Origin: Mycobacteroides chelonae
GTDB taxonomy: Bacteria > Actinomycetota > Actinomycetes > Mycobacteriales > Mycobacteriaceae
Assembly: GCF_016767715.1 (NCBI RefSeq)
Contig: NZ_CP050145.1
Coordinates: 2,046,001-2,110,000, forward strand
Reading direction: 5' to 3'
DNA length: 64,000 bases
Shown here piece after piece: positions 43,350 to 51,136 of the stretch. The notes beneath the pieces are model-generated. The model was given only the letters and a program-made list of their open reading frames with translations, searched no databases and had not been told where the DNA came from. The translations under genes were made by a program, and so were the position numbers. Position 1 is the first letter of the stretch; every line of letters starts with the position of its first letter.

Positions 43350-43535
43350 ATGTCACGCCGACGCGCCGTTTGCTGTGGTGGGTCTGCTTCCGCAGCGCGG
43401 GGACAATATGGAGACCTTTCGGTCACATCGGTCACATCTGTCACAGGCAGCAAACACTCCGAAACGACAACAACCCTGCCTGAGCATTGCGTTTGCATGG
43501 TGCGCCGTCAGGGTTTCGAACCCCAGACCCGCTGA
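43350..43535 (+). pseudogene. possible C-terminal tail of a lost tyrosine integrase
   Basis: A 61-codon frame ends in VRRQGFEPQTR, with its stop inside the complement of the tRNA-Lys fragment. That ending is the usual tail of integrases whose gene runs into the tRNA at an attachment site. No catalytic integrase domain is present upstream, because the IS debris begins there. It may also be a chance frame. Confidence 0.3.
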
Positions 43536-43577
43536 TTAAGAGTCAGCGGCTGTCAGCGATGCCTGGGCTACCGGCGT
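43498..43577 (-). other. tRNA-Lys(CUU) 3' half: probable attachment-site remnant
   Basis: On the minus strand the bases from the anticodon stem (GCTGACTCTTAATCAGC, anticodon CTT) through the T-arm (GGGGTTCGAAACCC) to ACGGCGCACCA match a tRNA-Lys. The 5' half is degenerate: the D-arm does not pair and the acceptor pairs 1:72 and 7:66 are mismatched. A precise 3'-half copy beside mobile DNA is the classic trace of tyrosine-integrase insertion. No function as a tRNA is expected. Confidence 0.65.
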
Positions 43578-43693
43578 CGCCGCGAAAACGTCAGAGTAGC
43601 TCTATCTGCTCAGGTTCCTCGACGCTAGGCCCGTTAAACTCCACCAGCGTATGACGGATCAATGGACGGTTTGTACGCCACTGGTTGGTCGAA

Positions 43694-43737
43694 GTCAAAC
43701 AACCAGAACGCTATTTATCGACAATAGGTTGTTTGAC
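43694..43737. promoter_or_regulatory. 11-bp inverted repeat and promoter of the AbiE-like operon
   Basis: GTCAAACAACC (43694-43704) and GGTTGTTTGAC (43727-43737) are exact inverted arms. The right arm overlaps a TTGACA (43733-43738), and a TAGAGT at 43752-43757 lies 7 bases before the GTG start at 43765, suggesting a leaderless transcript. Known AbiEi antitoxins bind inverted repeats at their own promoter, so this is the likely autoregulatory site. Confidence 0.6.
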
Positions 43738-43764
43738 AAGTAGTCACTGAGTAGAGTAACAGAC

Positions 43765-44724
43765 GTGCTCTCTGCTTCGATTCCTGCCCGCTTGGTCGAC
43801 GCAGGCGTGCGGATGGTGACTGGTGATGCACACAGCATCACATACCGAATCGATGGCCGCGCCGTAGTAGCGGACCTGGTTCTGGCAGAACGTGTGCCAT
43901 CTCCGGCCGCAGTCCTTAGTCGTGTGCGCCGCCATCCAGGCCGCCGCGTATTCGTGGTGTGCGAGACCATCTCAGATGAGGCACGTTCAGCGCTCCTGGC
44001 TCAGGCTGACGTGGATCTCAGCGTCGGCAGCACCGGCGAACTGGTGCTCTCCGGGCGAACCTACCGAACGCCAACACCAGGACGGCCGCCCCGCGCCGCC
44101 AGCGAGCGCAGCTGGCGGCGGCGGGCGGCTGAACGGGTCTGTGTGCTTACGCGCGGTCACCTCCGCCAACGCGACATTGCCGCGGCCATCGGAGTTAGCC
44201 AGCAGGCGGTGTCCAAAATGACCGAGAAGGATCCGCTGCCGGACACGCCGATGACCGAGGCTGCGCGCCGGGAGCTCCTGGTGAAACTGGCATTGGTACC
44301 TGCGGACAGCGGACTTGTCGAAACGTACTGGTATGGAATGGATCCGGTAGTGGAGCAGGTGCGCAGTGCGACCCGACTCGGCGCCGAGCTCACCGTGCCG
44401 ATCCTTGCTGGCGGCGAGGTCGCCGCCGACGTCCTGCGACCGTGGCAGGTACCAACCAGAGGTCTGGTCTATGCCAAAGAACTGGTCGACCTCTCCGAGT
44501 TCGGTTTGGTGGAGGCCACCGCCGAGGAAGCGACCTTGACTGTGCGGGTTCCCGCCGACCCGACCGTCTGGACGACCGCGGCCTGGTGGCGGCGGGTTCG
44601 TGATACGCAGCGTTCCGACATCATCACTGTGGATCCAGTGATTGCGCTTCAGGACCTCAGCGGCGGTGCCGATCTTGGCGACGGTGCACCGCAGCATCTC
44701 AGCGACTGGATCGTGCACCGGTGA
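43765..44724 (+). CDS. AbiEi-like antitoxin (type IV TA)
   Basis: A 319-residue protein. A helix-turn-helix lies at about residues 128-152 (HLRQRDIAAAIGVSQQAVSKM), within a larger fold of beta-strand-rich N-terminal and alpha/beta C-terminal parts. The position directly before a nucleotidyltransferase-like gene, with GTGA overlap, is that of AbiEi antitoxins, which also repress their operon. The HTH is more central than in the classic AbiEi, so it may be a diverged subfamily. It likely neutralises the next gene's product and senses infection indirectly. Confidence 0.65.
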   Translation: MLSASIPARLVDAGVRMVTGDAHSITYRIDGRAVVADLVLAERVPSPAAVLSRVRRHPGRRVFVVCETISDEARSALLAQADVDLSVGSTGELVLSGRTYRTPTPGRPPRAASERSWRRRAAERVCVLTRGHLRQRDIAAAIGVSQQAVSKMTEKDPLPDTPMTEAARRELLVKLALVPADSGLVETYWYGMDPVVEQVRSATRLGAELTVPILAGGEVAADVLRPWQVPTRGLVYAKELVDLSEFGLVEATAEEATLTVRVPADPTVWTTAAWWRRVRDTQRSDIITVDPVIALQDLSGGADLGDGAPQHLSDWIVHR

Positions 44725-45464
44725 CCGGAACAGCATCGGTGCAAATCGCCTGCACTGCGGTGGCCGACGACAACGGAATGCGTGCACTGCGTGACGTGGC
44801 CGCAGTCACTGCCGACATCGAGTACCGCGTCATCGGCGGTCACATGGTGCGACTGCTGCGGCACGTCTACAACGTGTCGGGCATACCGCGACTGACCTCC
44901 GACGCAGACACCGGGATCGACGTCAACGTGGCGTCCACCGGGAACCTCCACGATCGACTCACCGCACTGGGGTACACCGCTGAGTGCGGCAACCGCTACG
45001 AGCGGGGTGAGCAAGCGGTCGACCTCTTAGTTCCCACCGCAGCCAAACCAGGCAAGCGGATCATCGGCGAACGAGCCTTCGACGGAGCGCCAGGGCTGCG
45101 GTTGGCGCTCGCCCTACCGCCGATCGAAGTCGCCGTCACAGCCCGACTCACCGACGGCGACACGGTTGAGTTCGAAATTCCGGTTCCCGACGTCGAGGCA
45201 GCATTCGTGTTGAAGATGCTGGCACGTACCGTTCGCGACTCCGAACGTGACCTCCAGGATATCGAGACACTACTGGAGATCGTCGCGTCACAACCCGATT
45301 ACCACGCTTCGCCGTGGCGCCTGGGCGACCCCAAGATCACAAAGGCCGGCGAGCGCGGCGACGCTGCGCGTGTGGCAGCGCAGATGATCTCCAGTCCGCC
45401 GACGAGGGTGCCGGCCAGAGTGCGGGCGCTGCTCCGGCGCCATGTCGCCATCGTGTCGCGATGA
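44721..45464 (+). CDS. AbiEii/MenT-like nucleotidyltransferase toxin
   Basis: A 247-residue protein with a minimal nucleotidyltransferase core: VIGGHMVRLLRH (GG motif) and LTSDADTGIDVNV (Asp residues for metal), followed by a helical C-terminus LKMLARTVRDSERDLQDIETLL. AbiEii/MenT enzymes modify tRNA or nucleotides and stop growth. GTG start overlaps the antitoxin stop by 4 bases, so expression is coupled. DNA-polymerase-beta-like folds of this kind can also have other roles. Confidence 0.65.
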   Translation: MTGTASVQIACTAVADDNGMRALRDVAAVTADIEYRVIGGHMVRLLRHVYNVSGIPRLTSDADTGIDVNVASTGNLHDRLTALGYTAECGNRYERGEQAVDLLVPTAAKPGKRIIGERAFDGAPGLRLALALPPIEVAVTARLTDGDTVEFEIPVPDVEAAFVLKMLARTVRDSERDLQDIETLLEIVASQPDYHASPWRLGDPKITKAGERGDAARVAAQMISSPPTRVPARVRALLRRHVAIVSR

Positions 45465-45629
45465 CGCACCAGCAGACAGTCGTTCGTTTCCGTGCGGCTA
45501 CGCCGAGCGAAACGGTTTCGGTCTCGACGGAGCCGGCAAATGCTGAGCCGGAGCATTGACATGGCTGCTGGCTGCGCGGGTCCCCACGCCGGTGGCAATA
45601 ACGGCTAGGTCGTTGTCGGCGGAGCGGCG

Positions 45630-45635
45630 TAGTCT
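45630..45635 (+). promoter_or_regulatory. -10 box of the CBASS operon, probably leaderless
   Basis: TAGTCT ends 6 bases before the ATG at 45642, placing transcription start at or next to the start codon. No Shine-Dalgarno sequence lies at a useful distance (GGAG is at 45621-45624). A TTGACA at 45555-45560 is too far away to be its -35. Confidence 0.4.
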
Positions 45636-45641
45636 AGTTAC

Positions 45642-46757
45642 ATGGATGTAGTTCCCGCGACGCCTGCCAACCTTGATAATGGTACGTCCTCGCCGGGACC
45701 TGGCGAATTCGCCGCGCAGGTCTATCCAGCAGCCGAGCGCGAGGCGGCTGGCCCGCGCCCCGAGCGCTTCCAGGTCCTCGCTCTCGATGGAGGGGGCGCC
45801 AAGGCGTTGTTCACTGCGCATGTGCTTGCACGTCTGGAGCAGGATCTGGGCGTTAGGATCACCGATTCCTTCGACCTCATTGCTGGCACGTCGGCGGGCG
45901 GCATCGTCGCACTGGGTCTCGGTGCGGGCCTCACGCCGAAGGAGATTGTCTCCCACTACGAAGAACTGGTCGAGAAAGTCTTTCCGGCGTCGAGGCGGCG
46001 AGGATGGCGCCGACCACGGCAGCTGAGATCGCCCATCTATGACGCAGAGGCGCTGCGGCAAGCGTTGACCGGCGTCCTCGGAGCCCGACTCCTTGGCGAC
46101 AGCACGAAGCGACTCGTCATTCCCGCGTGGGATGTACAACGCGGGGCCGTGCACATCTTCAAGACTCCGCACCACACACGGCTGACCCGCGACTGGCGCA
46201 TACCGATGGTGGACGTTGCACTGGCGACCTCGGCGGCGCCGCTGTACTTCCCCGCGGCGTACGTCGACGGACACAGGCTCATTGACGGCGGAGTATGGGC
46301 CAACAACCCGGCTGTCGTCGCGATCGCCGAGGCCGTCAGCATGCTCGGTGTTCCTCTCGACGCGATTACCGTCCTCAACGTCGGCACCATTGATCAGCTG
46401 ACCGATCACCCCAAGCGCTTGGACCGCGGCGGACTCTTACACTGGGCAAGACCGATTGCCCCGCTGATCCTTAACGCCAGCAGCCGTGGCGGACAGGGCC
46501 TCGCCGAACACTTGATCGGCAAATCCAACTACACGCGCTTCGACGCTCTAGTGCCCGGCGGCCTCTACGCACTGGACTCGGCGGACCCAAAGGACGTGGC
46601 CGGCCTCGCTGCCTCAGTCAGCCGAGAACTCAGCCCTAGCTACACCGCGAAATTCGCTGACCACCAGGCGCCCGCATACACACCGGTGAACGGACGCCGA
46701 CACCGCGACGATCCGGGCAGCATTTCACACACGGAGGCCCCCAATGCAACTCGCTGA
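45642..46757 (+). CDS. capV: CBASS effector: patatin-like phospholipase (CapV-like)
   Basis: A 371-residue patatin-family lipase. The oxyanion motif is LALDGGGAKALF (residues 47-58), the nucleophile Ser84 in AGTSAGG and the catalytic Asp215 in DGGVWANNP. In CBASS, a cyclic dinucleotide switches this enzyme on and it destroys the inner membrane of the infected cell. The N-terminal 40 residues are Pro/Gly-rich and probably flexible; the C-terminus is disordered-looking. It overlaps the CD-NTase gene by 14 bases. Whether it is membrane-bound is not shown by any signal segment. Confidence 0.9.
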   Translation: MDVVPATPANLDNGTSSPGPGEFAAQVYPAAEREAAGPRPERFQVLALDGGGAKALFTAHVLARLEQDLGVRITDSFDLIAGTSAGGIVALGLGAGLTPKEIVSHYEELVEKVFPASRRRGWRRPRQLRSPIYDAEALRQALTGVLGARLLGDSTKRLVIPAWDVQRGAVHIFKTPHHTRLTRDWRIPMVDVALATSAAPLYFPAAYVDGHRLIDGGVWANNPAVVAIAEAVSMLGVPLDAITVLNVGTIDQLTDHPKRLDRGGLLHWARPIAPLILNASSRGGQGLAEHLIGKSNYTRFDALVPGGLYALDSADPKDVAGLAASVSRELSPSYTAKFADHQAPAYTPVNGRRHRDDPGSISHTEAPNATR

Positions 46758-47757
46758 CCACTTCAACGTCTTGCTGAAAGACACGGTCAATCTCAGCCAG
46801 TTCAAACTGGACCTACTCAACCAGCGCGTCGAAGCCATCTACAAGGCACTCAAAGCCGACGTCGAAATCGGTGCGCTGATCACCGGCAAGACGCCGCAAG
46901 GCTCCTGGGCACACCGCACGATCATCAACCCCGTCGGTGACAACGAGTTCGACGCCGACTTCATGCTCGACATGAGCCAGAACCCGGACTGGGCCGACAA
47001 CCCCAAGACCTACATCGATGAGGTCTACGCAGCCCTGCATCGGCACAGCACCTACGGCACCATGCCGCACTCACGTAAGTGCCGCTGCGCGCGGCTCGTC
47101 TACGCCAACTCCATGCACGTCGACATCGTCCCTCACCTCAACCTGGCCGACGGTCGAGAGGTCATCGTCAACCGCGACGACAACGAGTGGGAGCTGACGA
47201 ACCCGCAGGGTTTCACCGATTGGATGAAGAAACAGGACTCTATCGCCAGCGGGAACTTACGCAAAGTGATCAGACTCATGAAATACCTTCGTGATCACAA
47301 GAATTCGTTCACCGGCACACGTTCAGTCCTGCTGACCACCATGCTGGGGGAGCAGGTAACAGACTTGCGCAAGCTCCTGGACCCGAGTTACTACAGCAAC
47401 GTCCCCACAACTCTTCTTCATGTCGTGCAAGACCTCGACACCTGGTTGCAAGCGAACCCGATCAAGCCCTCCATCGCCGACCCGTCCGGTTCCGGCGTGA
47501 CGTTCGACCACCGGTGGGGACCAGACCCCGAGAGCGCTCAGGCGACCTACAGCTACTTCCGTGACCGAATCCACGTGCATGCCGCCGACATCGAAGCGGC
47601 CTACGAGGAGAAAGACAAAGACCGCAGTGTCCAGCTGTGGCAGAACATCTTCGGCGACGGATTCAAGGCGCCGGCCACAACAACCGCTAGCGCGAAGTTT
47701 CCAGCAGCCACCTCTGCCGCGGACTCAACAGTGGGGCGCTCTGGTCGGGCAGGGTGA
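46744..47757 (+). CDS. CBASS CD-NTase (SMODS nucleotidyltransferase)
   Basis: A 337-residue cGAS/DncV-like nucleotidyltransferase. The catalytic set is visible: G53-S54 in PQGSWAHRT, the DxD pair D70/D72 in EFDADFML, and the third Asp D127 in SMHVDIVPHL. The helical OAS-like C-terminal domain ends in WQNIFGDGF, followed by a Ala/Ser/Thr-rich tail to the C-terminus, the part conjugated by Cap2 in other systems. It makes a cyclic di- or trinucleotide; the product cannot be read by eye. It lies between the CapV and Cap2 genes with overlaps at both ends. Confidence 0.9.
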   Translation: MQLADHFNVLLKDTVNLSQFKLDLLNQRVEAIYKALKADVEIGALITGKTPQGSWAHRTIINPVGDNEFDADFMLDMSQNPDWADNPKTYIDEVYAALHRHSTYGTMPHSRKCRCARLVYANSMHVDIVPHLNLADGREVIVNRDDNEWELTNPQGFTDWMKKQDSIASGNLRKVIRLMKYLRDHKNSFTGTRSVLLTTMLGEQVTDLRKLLDPSYYSNVPTTLLHVVQDLDTWLQANPIKPSIADPSGSGVTFDHRWGPDPESAQATYSYFRDRIHVHAADIEAAYEEKDKDRSVQLWQNIFGDGFKAPATTTASAKFPAATSAADSTVGRSGRAG

Positions 47758-49529
47758 CCAGACGCCACCAGCCCACGCTGACGGGCTGGCAGAAGCATCT
47801 CCTCGCCGAACTCAAAGCGCTAGCGCAACAACGTCCCAACGAAATCCAGGTCCGAGGAAGACCCACGCTCGACGCTAGCGGCGAGGCGTCGCTCCGCATC
47901 TCGCTACGCACGGCCGCCATCCCGCATCATCCGGGTGGCCTGCAACTTCAAGAGACCGAGGAGTTCATCCTTCAGCTTCGCCCCTCTTCGTACTCGCTAC
48001 CGGCTATCGACGTTGATCACACTCGGTTTCTCGGCTACCCCCATGTGCTCGCGGGTCAACGACTATGCATCTATTTGGATCCTTCACGGGAATGGCAGCC
48101 GACGCTTGGTGTGGCCGGCCTACTCACCCGCCTTTGGGACTGGCTCGTCGACGCGGCCGCCGGAAACTTCGACGCCGCCACCGCCATGTACCACGCTGTT
48201 GGCGGAGTGCCGCATCAGGCACATGACACACCGACGATCGTTACCCGAGAACCCGGACCGGCGAAGCGCCACCAAACGGCTCACCTGATCGCCCGGTCAA
48301 CGCACCGATACGACCTGACGTACTCGCCTGGAGCTGCCGGGCATCGCGTACCGGTAATTACCCTGGCCACCGCGCTGCCGTTCGGTGCCGCATCCACATT
48401 CGCGCTACTGCTTGCTCTCCTGGACGACCCCTACCTTGACCGCCTCGAAGGACGGGCTCCCCGGATCGCACCGCAATCGCCGGCGTTCCTCACCGCCCTC
48501 CTGGCGAGTGCGTTACGAAATCACCACGACGCCGAGCAATACTTCGTCCTCGCCGTGCCGCACCCCGCTGGAGGCCCACCCCACCTCTTGGGCGGACGGC
48601 TCCCCACCCCAACGGCGAATGCGCTCCGCGAGGTCGCGCAGCAACGGGGTGTGGGGGTTGTTCTCGACCCCGCGAAGATCAACACTGAAATCCCGATTGA
48701 GTGGTGCAGGATGTCCGACGAACGACCCGAAGTGACAACCCGCCGCGACGACGGCCGCCCCGTGAACGGATTTCAACGAAAGACTGTCCACATCTGGGGC
48801 TGCGGCGGGCTCGGATCATGGATCGCCGAATTCATCGCTCGCGCAGGAGCATCGGAGATCACCGTGTGCGACCCTGGCATCGTCACCGGCGGCTTGCTCG
48901 TCCGACAAAACTACGTCGAAGACGACATTGGCCGTTCCAAAGCCGAGGCACTCGCTGGACGGCTCCGCGCGATCCGTGATGACCTGACGGTCACCGTCGC
49001 AGAAGGGCACCTCCCAGAAGACCACACGTCATGCCTGGCAGCGGATCTCATCATCGACGCCACAGTGAACAACGGCATCACGAGCTGTCTCGATGCGTTG
49101 GCAACTGCGCCGACGCGAAAGGCATTGATCGCTCAGGTCGCCACAGACGCTCGCTCTGGCACGCTCGGCCTAGCCGTGCTGTGCGCCGCAAGCGCAACAG
49201 CGACAGTTTCCAGCATCGATCAAGACGCTGGCCGAACAATCCAGGGCGACAGCGGACTTGAGCTCTACCACACGCTGTGGCAAGAACCCAGCGATGACGA
49301 ACTTATACCAACCAGGGGCTGCTCGGTCCCCACATTCCACGGCTCGGCAGCCGACCTCGTAGCGGTCGCAGCCACACTCGTCAACCTGATCGGAAGCCAC
49401 CTCCAACAACCGGACTCCGCGGTTTCGGGCACACACCTCATCGCTCTGCCGCACGCGGCCAGCGGCCCCCGACACCACTTCCTCCCCGGTGTAACGCACC
49501 CCATGGATCACACAGCAGGGACAGAATGA
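47754..49529 (+). CDS. cap2: CBASS Cap2: E2-E1 ubiquitin-transfer-like fusion
   Basis: A 591-residue protein. The N-terminal E2-like domain has the catalytic Cys105 in GQRLCIYLDPSREWQP after HVLAG. A linker domain follows to about 340. The C-terminal E1/ThiF domain has the nucleotide site IWGCGGLGSWIAEF (about 347-360) and the E1 Cys523 in PTRGCSVPTFHGSAAD. Cap2 attaches the CD-NTase C-terminus to targets and primes it. The GTG start overlaps the CD-NTase stop (GTGA). No JAB peptidase (Cap3) domain is fused or encoded next door. Confidence 0.9.
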   Translation: MTRRHQPTLTGWQKHLLAELKALAQQRPNEIQVRGRPTLDASGEASLRISLRTAAIPHHPGGLQLQETEEFILQLRPSSYSLPAIDVDHTRFLGYPHVLAGQRLCIYLDPSREWQPTLGVAGLLTRLWDWLVDAAAGNFDAATAMYHAVGGVPHQAHDTPTIVTREPGPAKRHQTAHLIARSTHRYDLTYSPGAAGHRVPVITLATALPFGAASTFALLLALLDDPYLDRLEGRAPRIAPQSPAFLTALLASALRNHHDAEQYFVLAVPHPAGGPPHLLGGRLPTPTANALREVAQQRGVGVVLDPAKINTEIPIEWCRMSDERPEVTTRRDDGRPVNGFQRKTVHIWGCGGLGSWIAEFIARAGASEITVCDPGIVTGGLLVRQNYVEDDIGRSKAEALAGRLRAIRDDLTVTVAEGHLPEDHTSCLAADLIIDATVNNGITSCLDALATAPTRKALIAQVATDARSGTLGLAVLCAASATATVSSIDQDAGRTIQGDSGLELYHTLWQEPSDDELIPTRGCSVPTFHGSAADLVAVAATLVNLIGSHLQQPDSAVSGTHLIALPHAASGPRHHFLPGVTHPMDHTAGTE

Positions 49530-49768
49530 GGGCAACGGAACGTCAACGCAATGCCCCATCAGAGGGCGTCATTGTCGAGCGTCTTCGCACCGAGGCAACC
49601 AACTGGATCAACGCCGTGGCGCTCCAATCAGGACGCATCGACCGACGCTTCAACAAGCGGCACGCCGACCACGTGGAACTCCAAACTCTTGAACGTGACC
49701 TGCACTTCTTCCTGTTAGCGGCGGTACGCCTTCGCCGCTGTATCGAGCAGGTGTCTCGATACCAGTAA
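49526..49768 (+). CDS. small helical protein at the Cap3 position of the CBASS operon
   Basis: An 80-residue charged, probably all-helical protein (VERLRTEATNWINAVALQ, HVELQTLERDLHFFLLAAVRLRRCI). ATG overlaps the Cap2 stop by 4 bases (ATGA), so it is the fourth gene of the operon. It has no JAB motif (ExnHxHxSxxxxxD) and is too short for Cap3. The sequence stops abruptly after RCIEQVSRYQ, so it may be a truncated larger protein. I do not recognise a family; it could be a regulator, a HEPN-like helix bundle or a remnant. Confidence 0.6.
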   Translation: MRATERQRNAPSEGVIVERLRTEATNWINAVALQSGRIDRRFNKRHADHVELQTLERDLHFFLLAAVRLRRCIEQVSRYQ

Positions 49769-50117
49769 AGAAAGTTCTCACATCGCAGGTCAGCGACGGT
49801 CAGGCTATTGGTCCGGCCTGCCGCTCGCGGCGTCTCGATGCGGCGAGCAGCGAGGGCAGCTGCGCCTCGTCGTGATGCCAGCGCTGTGGCCTGCGACTTA
49901 GTTCCGGCGCCGGTCGTGGGTGCATGCATGCGTGGCGGCGGACGGAGGGCGGAGCGCAGGGAGCGGCGCGGACGGGAGCGCCAGCGGACGGGAGCAGAGC
50001 GAGCGTAGCGAAGCCTGCTGGTGGCCGCCGGTTCCTGCGGGTCGCGGGTGTCCAGGATCTGCGCCATCAGCCGCGACGGGGCTGCGGCATGGTGCTGGGG
50101 CTCGTAGGCTGGCGGTT
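49769..50117. other. GC-rich low-complexity intergenic stretch
   Basis: No gene is supported. The part 49925-50010 is built of short purine-rich units (GGAGCG, GGACGGGAGC, GAGCGAGCG) that repeat irregularly. It may be a recombination joint between the defence cargo and the AICE core, because gene style changes across it. A long minus-strand frame here is a GC artefact. Confidence 0.5.
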
Positions 50118-50654
50118 GTGAGCGTAGTTTTGGCGCAGCGTGCACGGCGCGAGGCCGAGGCGCGGCTGGCTGAGCAGCCGCGGCGGTTGGCGCATGTCCG
50201 GGGGGTCGCGACGACTGCCGAGCGGTTGAGCCGGCGTTTCGATGCTCAAACGGCGGACTGTCTGGTCGCGGCGGGGTGGTTGCACGATATCGGTTACGCA
50301 CCGTCGGTGCGCCGGACCGGTTTTCATCCCCTTGATGGAGCGGAGTTCGTGCGATCGGCGGGTTTCGGGGAGCTGGTCGCTTCCTTGGTGGCCTTTCATA
50401 CCGGAGCGCACGCGGAGGCTGCCGAGCGGGGCTTGTCGGGTTTGTCCGCGTTCAGCGATCCGCCCAGCAATGTCCTTGATGCGTTGACTTTTTGCGATCT
50501 GACGACTGGACCTGACGGGGCGCCGATATCACCGCGAGATCGACTACGCGACGTGTTGGCGCGTTATGGATCCGAGGACCCGGTGCACCGGGCGGTCGAC
50601 GCGGGCCGCGACGAATTGTTGGCGGCGGTCCGGCGAGTACGCGACTGGCTGTAG
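50118..50654 (+). CDS. HD-domain phosphohydrolase
   Basis: A 178-residue HD-domain protein: H in RRLAHVRGVA, the HD doublet in AAGWLHDIGYAP, and a downstream His/Asp set including FHTGAH and TFCDLTT. Such proteins cleave nucleotides or cyclic nucleotides. GTG at 50118 gives a start just before the domain. With the convergent Nudix gene (8-base gap) and an XRE regulator, it forms a set often seen in AICEs. Confidence 0.78.
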   Translation: MSVVLAQRARREAEARLAEQPRRLAHVRGVATTAERLSRRFDAQTADCLVAAGWLHDIGYAPSVRRTGFHPLDGAEFVRSAGFGELVASLVAFHTGAHAEAAERGLSGLSAFSDPPSNVLDALTFCDLTTGPDGAPISPRDRLRDVLARYGSEDPVHRAVDAGRDELLAAVRRVRDWL

Positions 50655-50662
50655 CCCAGCGG

Positions 50663-51130
50663 TCAGCCGAGGTAGGGGCTGTCGCGGCGTTGCAGGTAGT
50701 GCTCGACGCGCAGTCGCATCGACGGATGCATATCCAGGCCAGCGATGTCGTCGGGGGCAGTCCAGGCGATGTCGGTGCTTTCGTGGTCGATGGCGAGGGT
50801 CCCGCCGAGCACCGTGGTGGCGAACAGTAGCGAGAATTGTTGGCGCACTTCGCCATCGGTGAACGCGACCACGTGGTGGGGGTTGGTGTAGACACCGACC
50901 AGACCCGTGACTTCGACGTCGAGCCCGGTTTCTTCTTTGACTTCCCGCACGGCGGTGTCGGCGATGGTTTCGCCGATGTCGTGTCCGCCGCCGGGTAACG
51001 CCCACAGGGTGTTGTCGCGGCGTTTGATCAGCAGAATACGACCTTGTTCGTCGGTGACGATGGCCGAGGCGGACGGAACGACACTGTTGGGCGCCGGGGC
51101 GTTGGGGTCATTGTAGTAGTCGGTGCGCAT
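50663..51130 (-). CDS. Nudix hydrolase (Pra-like position)
   Basis: A 155-residue Nudix protein with a complete box GGGHDIGETIADTAVREVKEE followed by TGL. It would hydrolyse a nucleoside diphosphate linked to another moiety. In pSAM2-type elements a Nudix-fold protein, Pra, activates replication and excision, so it may be a regulator rather than a housekeeping enzyme. It lies 6 bases downstream of the XRE gene on the same strand. Confidence 0.85.
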   Translation of the reverse strand: MRTDYYNDPNAPAPNSVVPSASAIVTDEQGRILLIKRRDNTLWALPGGGHDIGETIADTAVREVKEETGLDVEVTGLVGVYTNPHHVVAFTDGEVRQQFSLLFATTVLGGTLAIDHESTDIAWTAPDDIAGLDMHPSMRLRVEHYLQRRDSPYLG

Positions 51131-51136
51131 CGGGGG

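Noticed and set aside
43498..43577. Annotation as a working tRNA-Lys
   Set aside because: The 5' half lacks a pairing D-arm and two acceptor pairs, so only the 3' half is convincing.
49769..50117. A Cap3 JAB peptidase gene after Cap2
   Set aside because: No frame in this stretch contains the HxH...D JAB motif; the region is low-complexity.
49543..50301. Minus-strand frame of 252 codons across the gap after the CBASS operon
   Set aside because: Arg/Ala/Pro-rich low-complexity translation overlapping the small CBASS gene and the HD gene; no start signal.
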